This document shows, piece after piece, positions 1-8,190 of a stretch of DNA of 64,000 nucleotides. The DNA is from Intestinimonas massiliensis (ex Afouda et al. 2020) (lineage in GTDB: Bacteria; Bacillota; Clostridia; Oscillospirales; Oscillospiraceae). Numbering within the stretch: the first letter of the stretch is position 1; the number at the start of each line of letters is the position of its first letter. Location of the stretch: positions 1,074,610 through 1,138,609 of the forward strand of contig NZ_LR131147.1 of assembly GCF_900626285.1 (NCBI RefSeq), given 5' to 3'. The notes under the pieces are model-generated. The model worked only from the letters and a program-made list of their open reading frames with translations. It was not told the origin of the DNA and ran no database searches. Made by a program: the position numbers and the translations under genes.

Positions 1-435
1 CATGGCTGATTTCCCAGCTCTATACTGTCTGGCTGACCGCCATTTTTTGAAATGCACAGCGGTTTAATTTGGTGCACCCTTTTCCTTTGCTCGTTTCCTT
101 TGAAAGTTTTACTTGACTTTTGTTAGCAGGTCTTCCGGTACACTATACCGAAGAAAGGATAAAAAAACAAGAGGAAAGTGCTTGACTTCCATCCACCGCT
201 GTGGTATAGTTCAGTTACCTATGAAAAAGGGCTCTTTTTTTGTGCGCATTTTTACGGTGTGATGACGTACAAAACCCTTTCCCTTCCCCGTGAGGACATA
301 GGGAGGCAATGTGCCGGATCCGCACCGTAACGTGAAAAAAGGGCGTCTTTTGACGCCTGCGCGTTGCTGGATTCGGCCAAAGGCCGGGTTCAGCTTTTTT
401 GCTGTCCACGGCAAAGAATGAAGGAGGTGCCGAAC
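1..435 (+). other. Intergenic leader before rpmG
   Basis: I see no credible gene here; the open frames are short and lack ribosome sites. It holds the promoter at 182-210, a small GGCGTC/GACGCC hairpin near 342-355, and A/T runs around 225-242. It is the 5' leader of the rpmG-secE-nusG transcript. The neighbour upstream is outside the window. Confidence 0.6.
182..210 (+). promoter_or_regulatory. SigA-type promoter for rpmG-secE-nusG
   Basis: The -35 is TTGACT (182-187) and the -10 is TATAGT (205-210), with an ideal 17-bp spacer. It leaves a leader of about 220 nt before rpmG. Assignment rests on sequence match and position only. Confidence 0.65.
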
Positions 436-600
436 ATGGCGAAAGCCGGCAACCGGGTGAAGATCACCCTGCGCTGCTCCGAGTGCAAGCAGCGGAACTA
501 CAACACCAACAAGAACAAGAAGAACACTCCCGACCGTCTGGAACTGAACAAGTACTGCCCCTTCTGCAGGAAGCACACGGTTCACAACGAAACCAAGTAA
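436..600 (+). CDS. rpmG: 50S ribosomal protein L33
   Basis: A 54-residue large-subunit protein. It keeps two Cys pairs (CSEC near residue 14 and CPFC near 41), so it is the zinc-binding C+ form of L33. The start is set by AAGGAGG at 421-427 ahead of the ATG. It heads the usual rpmG-secE-nusG order, and its TAA overlaps an in-frame ATG of the secE frame at 600. Confidence 0.95.
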   Translation: MAKAGNRVKITLRCSECKQRNYNTNKNKKNTPDRLELNKYCPFCRKHTVHNETK

Positions 601-641
601 TGAGTGCTGCTATGGCTCAGAAGAAAGAAGGGTTAAACGGA

Positions 642-959
642 ATGTCTGAAAACGAGAAGCTCGAGCAGGCCGCCGAAAACGCTGCCCCCGCTCCCGAAAA
701 GCCCGCCAAGACTGAGAAGAAGAAGGACGTCAAGGCTGAGAAAAAGTCCAAGCCCGGCTTCTTCGCCCGGATCGGCAAGTGGTTCAAGGAGATGAAGAGC
801 GAGCTGAAGAAGGTCCAGTGGCCCACCAGAAAGCAGACCATCAACAACACCGTGATCGTCATTGTCTGCTGCATCATCGTGGGTATCTGCATCTGGGTGT
901 TCGACGCCCTCGCCGGCTCCGTGATTACCGCCCTGCTGGATCTGTTCGGTAAGGGTTAA
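642..959 (+). CDS. secE: Preprotein translocase subunit SecE
   Basis: Small essential subunit of the SecYEG channel. The 105-residue product has a charged Lys/Glu/Ala-rich N-terminal half, the conserved amphipathic segment (WFKEMKSELKKVQWP) and a single C-terminal membrane helix. In-frame ATGs also exist at 600 and 612, but only the one at 642 has a ribosome site (AGAAGGG ending at 632), so I chose it. The acidic/basic extension is longer than in many Firmicutes SecE proteins. nusG follows 9 bp downstream. Confidence 0.9.
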   Translation: MSENEKLEQAAENAAPAPEKPAKTEKKKDVKAEKKSKPGFFARIGKWFKEMKSELKKVQWPTRKQTINNTVIVIVCCIIVGICIWVFDALAGSVITALLDLFGKG

Positions 960-968
960 GGTGCTGAA

Positions 969-1493
969 ATGGCTGATAACGCGAAGTGGTATGTGGTGCA
1001 TACCTATTCCGGTTATGAGAACACGGTAGCCGCCAGCATCGAGAAGGCTGTGGAAAACCGCGGCCTGCGGGATCTGATCCAGGAGGTCAGTATCCCTCTG
1101 GAGACCGTCACCGAGATCACGGACAACGGTCCCAAAACAGTGGAACGCAAGGTGTTCCCCGGCTATGTGTTGGTCAAGATGGTCATGACGGACGATACCT
1201 GGCACCTGGTGCGCAACATCCGCGGCGCCACCGGGTTCGTGGGTTCGGGTAACAAGGCCATCCCGCTCACCGATGATGAGATCGCCGCCCTGGGCGTGGA
1301 AAAGCGCGAGGTTGTGGTGGGCTACCAGGTGGGTGACAACGTCAAAATCACCGACGGCGCTCTGGAATCCTTCCTGGGCACCGTGGAGGAGATCGACCTG
1401 GACCGCAGCAAGGTCCGTGTGGTGGTCTCCATGTTCGGCCGCGAGACTCCCGTGGAGCTGGAGCTGGATCAGGTGGAGCCTGTCCAGGACTAA
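969..1493 (+). CDS. nusG: Transcription termination/antitermination protein NusG
   Basis: RNA polymerase elongation factor of 174 residues, the usual length. The N-terminal NGN domain begins WYVVHTYSGYEN and contains the FPGYVLVKM strand. A C-terminal KOW domain follows from about residue 120 (VGDNVKITDGALESFLGTV). It is followed by rplK after 94 bp. Confidence 0.96.
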   Translation: MADNAKWYVVHTYSGYENTVAASIEKAVENRGLRDLIQEVSIPLETVTEITDNGPKTVERKVFPGYVLVKMVMTDDTWHLVRNIRGATGFVGSGNKAIPLTDDEIAALGVEKREVVVGYQVGDNVKITDGALESFLGTVEEIDLDRSKVRVVVSMFGRETPVELELDQVEPVQD

Positions 1494-1587
1494 AGCCCCG
1501 GGCCGCCGGCCCTTTCCCCCGCACGTGGGAGGGACTGCACAGCAGTTCCGCTTCCAACCACATTTATCGTAGGAGGTGCTGTTTCAA

Positions 1588-2013
1588 ATGGCACAGAAAA
1601 TTACTGGTTATGTGAAACTTCAGATTCCCGCGGGCAAGGCCACTCCCGCGCCCCCCGTCGGTCCCGCCCTTGGTCAGCACGGTATCAACATCGCCGCCTT
1701 CACCAAGGAGTTCAACGAGCGCACCAAGAACGACGTGGGCCTGATCATCCCCGTGGTGATCACCGTCTACGCCGACCGCTCCTTCACCTTTATCACCAAG
1801 ACCCCTCCCGCCGCCGTCCTCATCAAGAAGGCCTGCAACATCGAGTCCGGCTCCGGTGTGCCCAACAAGACCAAGGTGGCCACCATCAGCAAGGAAGATG
1901 TGCGCAAGATCGCCGAGACCAAGATGCCCGACCTGAACGCGGCCAGCATCGAGGCCGCTATGAGCATGATCGCCGGCACTGCCCGTTCCATGGGCATCGT
2001 GGTGGGCGACTAA
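1588..2013 (+). CDS. rplK: 50S ribosomal protein L11
   Basis: 141 residues, full length. It has the N-terminal PAGKATPAPPVGPALGQHG signature of the thiostrepton/GTPase-centre protein and the C-terminal rRNA-binding domain. AGGAGGTG at 1571-1578 fixes the ATG at 1588 rather than the in-frame ATG 12 bp upstream. Co-transcribed with rplA, which starts 21 bp later. Confidence 0.96.
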   Translation: MAQKITGYVKLQIPAGKATPAPPVGPALGQHGINIAAFTKEFNERTKNDVGLIIPVVITVYADRSFTFITKTPPAAVLIKKACNIESGSGVPNKTKVATISKEDVRKIAETKMPDLNAASIEAAMSMIAGTARSMGIVVGD

Positions 2014-2034
2014 GCCGAAGGAGGGAAATAGAGC

Positions 2035-2727
2035 ATGTTTAGAGGCAAGAAATATCAGGAGAGCGCCAAGCTGATCGACAAGAGCGCTCTGTACGATACC
2101 GCTGAGGCGATGGAGCTGGTGGTCAAGACCGCTCCCGCCAAGTTCGACGAGACCGTCGAGCTGCACGTGAAGCTGGGCGTTGATTCCCGTCACGCCGACC
2201 AGCAGGTCCGCGGCGCCATCGTGCTGCCCCACGGCACCGGCAAGACCCAGCGCGTGCTGGTCTTCGCCAAGGGCGACAAGGCTGAGGCCGCCAAGGCCGC
2301 CGGCGCTGACTTCGTGGGCGAGATGGACATGGTGGAGAAGATCCAGAAGGAGAACTGGTTCGACTACGACGTGGTCGTGGCTTCTCCCGACATGATGGGC
2401 GTTGTGGGCCGTCTGGGTAAGATTCTGGGCCCCAAGGGCCTGATGCCCTCCCCCAAGGCCGGCACCGTCACCCCCGACGTGGCCAAGGCCGTTACCGAGA
2501 TCAAAGCCGGTAAGGTGGAGTACCGTCTGGACAAGACCAACATCATCCACTGCCCCATTGGCAAGGTCTCCTTCGGCGCTGAGAAGCTGACCGAGAACTT
2601 CAACGCTCTCATGGGCGCCATTGTCAAGGCCAAGCCCTCCGCTGCCAAGGGTCAGTACATTCGCTCCTGCGTTTGTGCTTCCACCATGGGCCCCGGCGTG
2701 AAGATCAACAGCGCCAAGCTCATGTAA
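2035..2727 (+). CDS. rplA: 50S ribosomal protein L1
   Basis: 230 residues, the normal size for the L1-stalk protein. It shows the family segment LGKILGPKGLMPSPKAGT (around residue 125). GGAGG precedes the ATG. It ends the first ribosomal unit; rplJ downstream has its own promoter and leader. Confidence 0.96.
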   Translation: MFRGKKYQESAKLIDKSALYDTAEAMELVVKTAPAKFDETVELHVKLGVDSRHADQQVRGAIVLPHGTGKTQRVLVFAKGDKAEAAKAAGADFVGEMDMVEKIQKENWFDYDVVVASPDMMGVVGRLGKILGPKGLMPSPKAGTVTPDVAKAVTEIKAGKVEYRLDKTNIIHCPIGKVSFGAEKLTENFNALMGAIVKAKPSAAKGQYIRSCVCASTMGPGVKINSAKLM

Positions 2728-2771
2728 TTGATCCGGAGATCGTTGGCTCCGGTACCAAAAAGTTGTCATTT

Positions 2772-2804
2772 CCGGACAGGTCATGCTTGACATGGCCTGT
2801 CCGG
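2772..2804. repeat. Inverted repeat across the rplJ promoter
   Basis: Two 14-bp arms (2772-2785 and 2791-2804) match at 13 positions around a 5-nt loop. The dyad contains the -35 hexamer of the rplJ promoter. It could be a stem ending rplA transcripts, an operator, or both; there is no good T-run on the plus strand. Confidence 0.6.
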
Positions 2805-2815
2805 GATGATATACT
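2787..2815 (+). promoter_or_regulatory. Strong SigA promoter for rplJL
   Basis: A consensus TTGACA (2787-2792), a 17-bp spacer and TATACT (2810-2815). Transcription would begin near 2822 and run into the L10 leader. Confidence 0.8.
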
Positions 2816-2823
2816 ATCAGTCG

Positions 2824-2934
2824 TGTTCAAAGACAGCAGGCGGCGCAAGCCATAAGTCCTGCCGAGAATGCAGCCACAACGGAATGATTTCTTTGTGCTG
2901 TTTTCGCTGCTTTGAATGCGGAAACAGCTTTTTT
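2824..2934 (+). ncRNA. L10 ribosomal protein leader
   Basis: 5' leader of rplJL. The stretch from about 2832 to 2868 (GCAGG...ATAAGTCCTGCCGAG) has the layout of the Firmicutes L10 leader, the kink-turn element bound by L10(L12)4 for autoregulation. It ends in a terminator-like hairpin (2897-2928) with a T6 run, so control could be by attenuation. Recognised by pattern; a covariance-model search would settle it. Confidence 0.75.
2897..2934 (+). terminator. Attenuator hairpin in the rplJ leader
   Basis: An 11-bp stem (GCTGTTTTCGC with GCGGAAACAGC, one wobble) is followed by TTTTTT at 2929-2934, 56 nt before the rplJ start. It is positioned to stop transcription when L10 is in excess. Confidence 0.65.
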
Positions 2935-2989
2935 GTTGCGTGACTGCATCGGAAAAGTTGAACTCAAATTCAACGGAGGTGAATTCCAA

Positions 2990-3535
2990 ATGCCTAACGC
3001 AAAGGTTCTCAGCGAGAAGCAGGCCATTGTGGCCGATCTGACCGAGAAGCTCAAGACCGCCAGCAGCGGCGTGCTTGTTGATTACAAGGGCATCACCGTG
3101 GCTCAGGATACCGCTCTGCGCGCCGAGTGCCGCAAGAACGAGCTGGACTACGCCGTGGTGAAGAACACCCTGGTGCGCTTCGCCATCAACAACGTGGGCC
3201 TGAACGAGATGGATGACGTGCTCAACGGCACCACTTCCATGGCTCTGTCCCACGGCGACCCCATCGCCCCCATGCGGGTGATCAACAAGTTCGCCAAGCA
3301 GTTCAACGGCGAGAAGTTCGTTATCAAGGCCGGCTTCATGGACGGCAAGGTCCTGTCCATGGACGAGATCATGGCTCTGGCCGAGCTGCCCTCCAAGGAG
3401 GTTCTGCAGGCTCAGGTTCTGGGCACCATGCTGGCCCCCATCACCAGCCTGGCCATCGTCATCAAGGCCATCTGCGAGCAGAAGGGCGGCTCTGTCGAGG
3501 CCGCCGAGGCTCCCGCGGAAGCGGCTGCCGAGTAA
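2990..3535 (+). CDS. rplJ: 50S ribosomal protein L10
   Basis: 181-residue base of the ribosomal stalk, which anchors L7/L12 dimers through its C-terminal helix. GGAGGTG at 2975-2981 selects this ATG; an upstream in-frame extension reads through the leader and is not credible. The C-terminus ends in an Ala/Glu-rich tail. rplL follows after 48 bp. Confidence 0.95.
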   Translation: MPNAKVLSEKQAIVADLTEKLKTASSGVLVDYKGITVAQDTALRAECRKNELDYAVVKNTLVRFAINNVGLNEMDDVLNGTTSMALSHGDPIAPMRVINKFAKQFNGEKFVIKAGFMDGKVLSMDEIMALAELPSKEVLQAQVLGTMLAPITSLAIVIKAICEQKGGSVEAAEAPAEAAAE

Positions 3536-3583
3536 TTCGACGCAACTGATTTTTACAATTATTTATTTAGGAGGTTACCTATC

Positions 3584-3958
3584 ATGGCTTCTGAGAAAAT
3601 CACTGCCCTCATCGAAGAGGTTAAGGGTCTGACTGTTCTGGAGCTCTCCGAGCTCGTGCACGCTCTGGAGGACGAGTTCGGCGTCTCCGCCGCTGCTATG
3701 GCCGCTCCCGCCGCTGGCGGCGCTGCTGCTCCCGCTGCTGAGGAGAAGACCGAGTTCGACGTCGTTCTGGCTGAGATCGGCTCCGAGAAGATCAAGGTCA
3801 TCAAGGCTGTCCGTGAGATCACCGGCCTGGGCCTGGCTGAGGCCAAGGCTACCGTCGAGGCTGCCCCCAAGGCCATCAAGGAGGGCGTCTCCAAGGAGGA
3901 GGCCGAGGAGCTGAAGAAGAAGCTGGAGGAAGTCGGCGCCAAGGTGGAGCTGAAGTAA
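3584..3958 (+). CDS. rplL: 50S ribosomal protein L7/L12
   Basis: 124 residues: an N-terminal dimerisation domain, an Ala/Pro-rich hinge (about residues 38-52) and a C-terminal factor-binding domain with KIKVIKAVREITGLGLAEAK. AGGAGG precedes the ATG. A strong terminator follows, so rpoB is not co-transcribed within this window. Confidence 0.96.
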   Translation: MASEKITALIEEVKGLTVLELSELVHALEDEFGVSAAAMAAPAAGGAAAPAAEEKTEFDVVLAEIGSEKIKVIKAVREITGLGLAEAKATVEAAPKAIKEGVSKEEAEELKKKLEEVGAKVELK

Positions 3959-3981
3959 TCCAAGCGATTTCCGCTCATCAG

Positions 3982-4017
3982 AGAGGCCGGTTGTCGAAAG
4001 ACAACCGGCCTCTTTTT
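3982..4017 (+). terminator. Terminator of rplJL
   Basis: A perfect 14-bp stem (3982-3995 with 4000-4013), a GAAA tetraloop and a T5 tail. Confidence 0.9.
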
Positions 4018-4035
4018 CATGTCACAGCATCTCAC

Positions 4036-4065
4036 AAAAAACGGGAGCGGCCGGGCCGCTCCCGT
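4036..4065 (-). terminator. Terminator of the ABC exporter operon
   Basis: A GC-rich hairpin (ACGGGAGCGGC arms, 4041-4065) is followed on the minus strand by a T6 run (4036-4041), just past the stop of the exporter at 4071. Confidence 0.8.
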
Positions 4066-4070
4066 TTGTT

Positions 4071-5879
4071 TCAGCTCAGCTCGAACATCCCGTGGTAGAG
4101 CTGGTAGTACTCCCCCTTCTGGGCCAGCAGGTCGTCGTGACTGCCCCGCTCCACCACCTGTCCGTGCTCCAGTACCAGGATGGCATCGGCGTTGCGGACG
4201 GTGGACAGCCGGTGGGCGATGACGAACACCGTCCGGCCCTCCATCAGCTGGTCCATCCCCTTCTCAATCAGGGCCTCGGTACGGGTGTCGATGGAGGAAG
4301 TGGCCTCATCCAGGATGAGCACCGGCGGATCGGCCACCGCCGCCCGGGCGATGGCCAGCAGCTGCCGCTGGCCCTGGGACAGGTTGGCGCCGTCTGCCGT
4401 CACCATGGTGTCATAGCCCTGGGGCAGGCGGCGGATGAAGGAGTCGGCGTTGGCGATCTTTGCCGCCTTCTCCACCTCCTCCTGGGTGGCGTCCAGCTTG
4501 CCGAAGCGGATATTGTCGGCGATGGTGCCGGTAAACAGGTGGGTATCCTGGAGCACCATGCCCAGGCTGTGCCGCAGGGCGCTCTTTTTGATGTCCTTTA
4601 CGTCGATGCCGTCATAGGTCAGTGTGCCCGCCTGCACGTCGTAGAACCGGTTGATCAGGTTGGTGATGGTCGTCTTGCCCGCACCGGTGGAGCCCACGAA
4701 GGCGATCTTCTGTCCGGGTTTGGCGAAGAGGCTGATGTCCTTCAGGATCGGCCGGTCGTCCTCATAGCCGAAGCTCACGTGCTCAAACCGCACGTCGCCC
4801 CGCAGCGGGGTGCGGCTGCCGTCCGGCCGCTGCCAGGCCCAGCCGCCCTGCTCCAGAGACACCAGATCCACATTTCCCTGGTCCACCTCGGGGGGCTGGT
4901 CCAGCACCTCAAAGACCCGCTCGGCACCCGCCAGCGCGGCCAGCATGAAGTTGCTCTGCTGGGTGAACTGATTGATGGGCACGGTGGACTGGCGGACGAA
5001 CACCAGATAGCTGGCCAGGCTGCCCACATCGGTCATGCCCTTCATGGCCATGATGCCTCCCAGGACGGCCACCACCGCGTAGTTGAGGTAAGACAGGCTG
5101 ACCACCGCGGGGATCATGGTGGCGGCGTAACCCTGGGCACCGGTGCCCGCCTTCCGCAGGGCCTCGTTCTTTTCCCGGAAGGAGCGCATGGCCGCCTCCT
5201 CGTGGTTGAACACCTTGACTACCTTCTGGCCGCCCATCATCTCCTCGATATAGCCGTCCAGCTCCCCCAGGCAGGCCTGCTGTTTGTTGTAGTAGGCCTT
5301 GCTCCGCTTTCCGCTGAAGCGGATATAGAGAAACATGACCACATAGCACGCCAGCATGACCAGGGTGAGCTGCCAGTTGAGGATGAACAGCAGGGCCATG
5401 GTACCCACCACCTGGATAAAGCTCTGGATCATCATGGCAAAGCTGTTATTCAGGGCGTCGGAGATGGTATCCACGTCGTTGGTGAAGTAGCTCATCACCT
5501 CGCCGTGGCGGTGGGTGTCAAAGAAGTGCAGGGGCAGGGTCTGGAGATGGGCAAACAGATCCCGGCGGATGTCGTAGAGCACCTTCTGGGCCGCCTTCAC
5601 CATGGTCTGGGTGTAGCCGTAGGCGGAGAGTACTCCCACAATGTAGATCCCGGCTGTGAGGATCACGCCGAAAACCAGGTCATTCCAGCTGCCGGCGGCC
5701 AGGCTGTTCACCACCGGCCGGATCATGTAGGTACCCAGCAGGTTGGCGATGGCGCTGATGCTCACCAGCACCGCCACCACCAGCAGCAGGAACTTGTGCC
5801 GTCCCAGATAGGACAGGAAGGTGCGCAGGGTGTAGCGCAGGTGCTTAGGCTTCTTGGCGCTGAGCTGTCTGGCTGCCAT
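4071..5879 (-). CDS. ABC exporter half-transporter, catalytically complete subunit
   Basis: A 602-residue membrane exporter subunit: a six-helix transmembrane domain (about residues 20-330) and a C-terminal ATPase with Walker A GSTGAGKTT, signature LSQGQRQLLAIARA and Walker B LILDEATSSID with the catalytic Glu. It overlaps the preceding half-transporter by 35 bp and surely pairs with it. Heterodimers of this sort usually export drugs, lipids or peptides. The MarR regulator upstream fits a drug- or stress-inducible pump; the substrate is unknown. Confidence 0.9.
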   Translation of the reverse strand: MAARQLSAKKPKHLRYTLRTFLSYLGRHKFLLLVVAVLVSISAIANLLGTYMIRPVVNSLAAGSWNDLVFGVILTAGIYIVGVLSAYGYTQTMVKAAQKVLYDIRRDLFAHLQTLPLHFFDTHRHGEVMSYFTNDVDTISDALNNSFAMMIQSFIQVVGTMALLFILNWQLTLVMLACYVVMFLYIRFSGKRSKAYYNKQQACLGELDGYIEEMMGGQKVVKVFNHEEAAMRSFREKNEALRKAGTGAQGYAATMIPAVVSLSYLNYAVVAVLGGIMAMKGMTDVGSLASYLVFVRQSTVPINQFTQQSNFMLAALAGAERVFEVLDQPPEVDQGNVDLVSLEQGGWAWQRPDGSRTPLRGDVRFEHVSFGYEDDRPILKDISLFAKPGQKIAFVGSTGAGKTTITNLINRFYDVQAGTLTYDGIDVKDIKKSALRHSLGMVLQDTHLFTGTIADNIRFGKLDATQEEVEKAAKIANADSFIRRLPQGYDTMVTADGANLSQGQRQLLAIARAAVADPPVLILDEATSSIDTRTEALIEKGMDQLMEGRTVFVIAHRLSTVRNADAILVLEHGQVVERGSHDDLLAQKGEYYQLYHGMFELS

Positions 5880-7608
5880 GCTCCTCCCCTCCTTTCATCT
5901 GGGATGCGTAGATCTCCTGGTAAATGGGATCGGACGCCAGCAGCTGGGCGTGGGTCCCGGTGGCGTGGATCCTGCCGTCCTCCAGGATGACAATGAGGTC
6001 GGTGTTCATCACCGAGGTGATCCGCTGGGCAATGATGATCTTGGTCACGCCGGTGAGGGCCGCCAGAGCGGAGCGGATCTTGGCCTCGGTGGCGGTATCC
6101 ACCGCCGAGGTGGAGTCGTCAAAGATCAGGATCTTGGGCTTTTTCAGCAGGGCCCGGGCGATGCAAAGGCGCTGCTTCTGACCGCCGGAGACGTTGACGC
6201 CCCCCTGACCCAGGTCGGTATCCAGGCCCTTGGGCATCCGCTCCAGAAATTCGTCGGCGCAGGCAGCCCGGCAGGCGACCCAGATCTCTTCATCGCTGGC
6301 CTCCGGGGCACCCCACCGGAGGTTCTCCCGCACGGTGCCGGAAAAGAGCTCGTTCTTCTGGAGCACGATGGACACCGCATCCCGCAGGACGGTCAGGTCA
6401 TAATCCCGCACGTCCACGCCCCCCACCTTCACCGCGCCCTCGCTGGCGTCGTACAGGCGGGGAATGAGCTGTACCAGGGTGGTCTTGGCCGAGCCGGTGC
6501 CCCCCAGGATGCCCACCGTCTGGCCGGCCCTGATGTGCAGGTCCACATCGGCCAGGGCGTACTCCTTGGCCTTGGCGTGATACTTAAAGGATACCCTGTC
6601 AAAGTCCACGCTGCCGTCAGCCACCCGGGTCACCGGCTTTGCCGGAGAGGTGAGGGCAGGCTCCTCATCCAGCACCTCCACGATGCGGTGGGCGCTGGCC
6701 AGGGAGCGGGTGAGCAGCAGGAACACGTTGGAGATCATCATCAGGGAGTTCATCACCTGGAGCACGTAGCTGAGGAAGCCGGTCAGCTCCCCCACCAGCA
6801 GCTTGCCCTGGAGAATCATGCCGCCGCCGAACCAGAAAATGAGCACCACGCTGGTGTACATCACCAGCTGGAAGGCAGGCAGGTTGAGCACGGCGAAGTG
6901 GAAGGTGCGCTCACTGGTGGACAGCAGCTCCCCATTGACATCCCGGAACTTGTCCTCCTCATACTCGCCGCGCACGAAGGCCTTCACCGCCCGGATGGCG
7001 GTCAGGTTCTCCTGCACCACATTGTTCAGGCCGTCCATGGCCTTCTGCAGGCGGCTGTACATGGGGGCCACCTTCCGCACCACCGCGAACAGGATCACAC
7101 CCAGCACCGGGGCACACACCACAAATACCAGGGCCAGCCGGGGATTCATCCAGAAGGAGAGGCCCAGGCCCATGGCCAGCATCACCGGACTGCGCACCAG
7201 AGGCCGCAGGCCACCGTTGACGGCGTTCTGCAGTACCGTCACATCGGTGGTCATGCGGGTGACCAGGGAGGAGGTCTCAAACCGGTCCAGATTGGAGAAG
7301 GCATAGCCCTGGACCTTTTCAAACTCCGCCTCCCGCACCTGAGCGCCCCAGCCGTAGGCCGCCCGGGCGGCAAACCGGGCATACAGCAGGCCTGTGATCA
7401 GAGCAAGGCCCGCGCACACCGCCATCTGCACACCCTTGTAAAGGATGTAGGGGACGTCCCCGTTGGCTACGCCCACATCGATCAGGTCCGCCATAAAGAC
7501 CGGAATCACCAATTCAAATATGGTCTCGATCAAAACCAGCAGCCCGCCGATAAACATGTCCTTCCGATAGGGACCCAGATAGCGGAACAGACACTTCAGA
7601 TCCTTCAT
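5845..7608 (-). CDS. ABC exporter half-transporter, degenerate-site subunit
   Basis: 587 residues with the same TMD-NBD layout as its partner. Its Walker A reads GGTGSAKTT and its Walker B ends FDDSTSAVD, so the catalytic Glu is Asp; one degenerate ATP site is typical of heterodimeric exporters such as BmrCD or TM287/288. A longer in-frame reading runs back into the marR gene, but the ATG at 7608 has GGGGAG upstream and overlaps the marR stop as ATGA. The three genes form one operon. Confidence 0.9.
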   Translation of the reverse strand: MKDLKCLFRYLGPYRKDMFIGGLLVLIETIFELVIPVFMADLIDVGVANGDVPYILYKGVQMAVCAGLALITGLLYARFAARAAYGWGAQVREAEFEKVQGYAFSNLDRFETSSLVTRMTTDVTVLQNAVNGGLRPLVRSPVMLAMGLGLSFWMNPRLALVFVVCAPVLGVILFAVVRKVAPMYSRLQKAMDGLNNVVQENLTAIRAVKAFVRGEYEEDKFRDVNGELLSTSERTFHFAVLNLPAFQLVMYTSVVLIFWFGGGMILQGKLLVGELTGFLSYVLQVMNSLMMISNVFLLLTRSLASAHRIVEVLDEEPALTSPAKPVTRVADGSVDFDRVSFKYHAKAKEYALADVDLHIRAGQTVGILGGTGSAKTTLVQLIPRLYDASEGAVKVGGVDVRDYDLTVLRDAVSIVLQKNELFSGTVRENLRWGAPEASDEEIWVACRAACADEFLERMPKGLDTDLGQGGVNVSGGQKQRLCIARALLKKPKILIFDDSTSAVDTATEAKIRSALAALTGVTKIIIAQRITSVMNTDLIVILEDGRIHATGTHAQLLASDPIYQEIYASQMKGGEEHGSQTAQRQEA

Positions 7609-8039
7609 GTTCCGGACTCCCCTCCCTCTTTCAGGTTCCGGTAAGCCCGCCCCAGATAGTCGGCAAACTGCGCCCGCTCCTGGTCGGTAAAGCCGGCGAG
7701 CATCTGCTGCTCCATCTCTCCGCAGAAGCCCTCCCAGGCTCCATAGGCCGCCCAACCCCGGTCGGTGATCTGGATCCGCTCGCACCGGCGGTTCTCCTCG
7801 TCAGCCTCCCGGGTTACAAAGCCGCCCTTCTGCATGGAATCCAGCATGCGGGAAATGGCTGCCGGATCGATCTCGCAGTATTCCGCCAGCTGCCGCTGCC
7901 GGCTGGCGCCATTGCGGATCAGATAGCCCAGCACCTTGGGCTGGCCGGCTCCCAGGCCAAGCTCGCCCAGGTGGGGCCGCAGAGCGTTGCGCTGGGCGTG
8001 AAACGCCCGATAGAGCAGCATATGAAAGGTGCGCTCCAT
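7605..8039 (-). CDS. MarR-family transcriptional regulator
   Basis: 144 residues with a winged helix-turn-helix (about residues 35-100, including YCEIDPAAISRMLDSM and the wing with RCERIQITDRG). The start at 8039 follows AAAGGAGGATGAGGGT; longer readings pass through the promoter. It overlaps the exporter by ATGA. A perfect palindrome sits between its -10 and its start, so it probably represses its own operon until a ligand binds. Confidence 0.9.
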   Translation of the reverse strand: MERTFHMLLYRAFHAQRNALRPHLGELGLGAGQPKVLGYLIRNGASRQRQLAEYCEIDPAAISRMLDSMQKGGFVTREADEENRRCERIQITDRGWAAYGAWEGFCGEMEQQMLAGFTDQERAQFADYLGRAYRNLKEGGESGT

Positions 8040-8056
8040 ACCCTCATCCTCCTTTG

Positions 8057-8068
8057 TTGACATGTCAA
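8057..8068. promoter_or_regulatory. Probable MarR operator
   Basis: A perfect 12-bp palindrome, TTGACATGTCAA, directly downstream of the -10 of the marR promoter, where a bound repressor would block transcription. Confidence 0.65.
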
Positions 8069-8095
8069 TTATAGCTGCTTCCCCTGCCTTGTCAA
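8068..8095 (-). promoter_or_regulatory. Promoter of the marR-ABC exporter operon
   Basis: On the minus strand TTGACA (8095-8090), a 16-bp spacer and TATAAT (8073-8068), both consensus hexamers. Confidence 0.75.
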
Positions 8096-8123
8096 GTCTT
8101 TCTGTCCGCCTTTCCTTTTTCCC

Positions 8124-8152
8124 TTGCAAGCAGGTGCGGAACGTGGGATAAT
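8124..8152 (+). promoter_or_regulatory. Promoter of fbp
   Basis: TTGCAA (8124-8129), a 17-bp spacer and GATAAT (8147-8152), divergent from the marR promoter and about 40 bp before the fbp start. Confidence 0.55.
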
Positions 8153-8190
8153 GAAAAAAACCGCACAGGAGAAAAAAGGAGGTCCCCGCC

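Noticed and set aside
3959..4100. rpoB expected after rplL
   Set aside because: A strong terminator follows rplL and the next gene is an ABC exporter on the other strand.
4092..5990. Long plus-strand open frame of about 630 codons
   Set aside because: It is antisense to the ABC exporter, has no ribosome site and reads as His/Gly/Gln-rich sequence typical of antisense to GC-rich genes.
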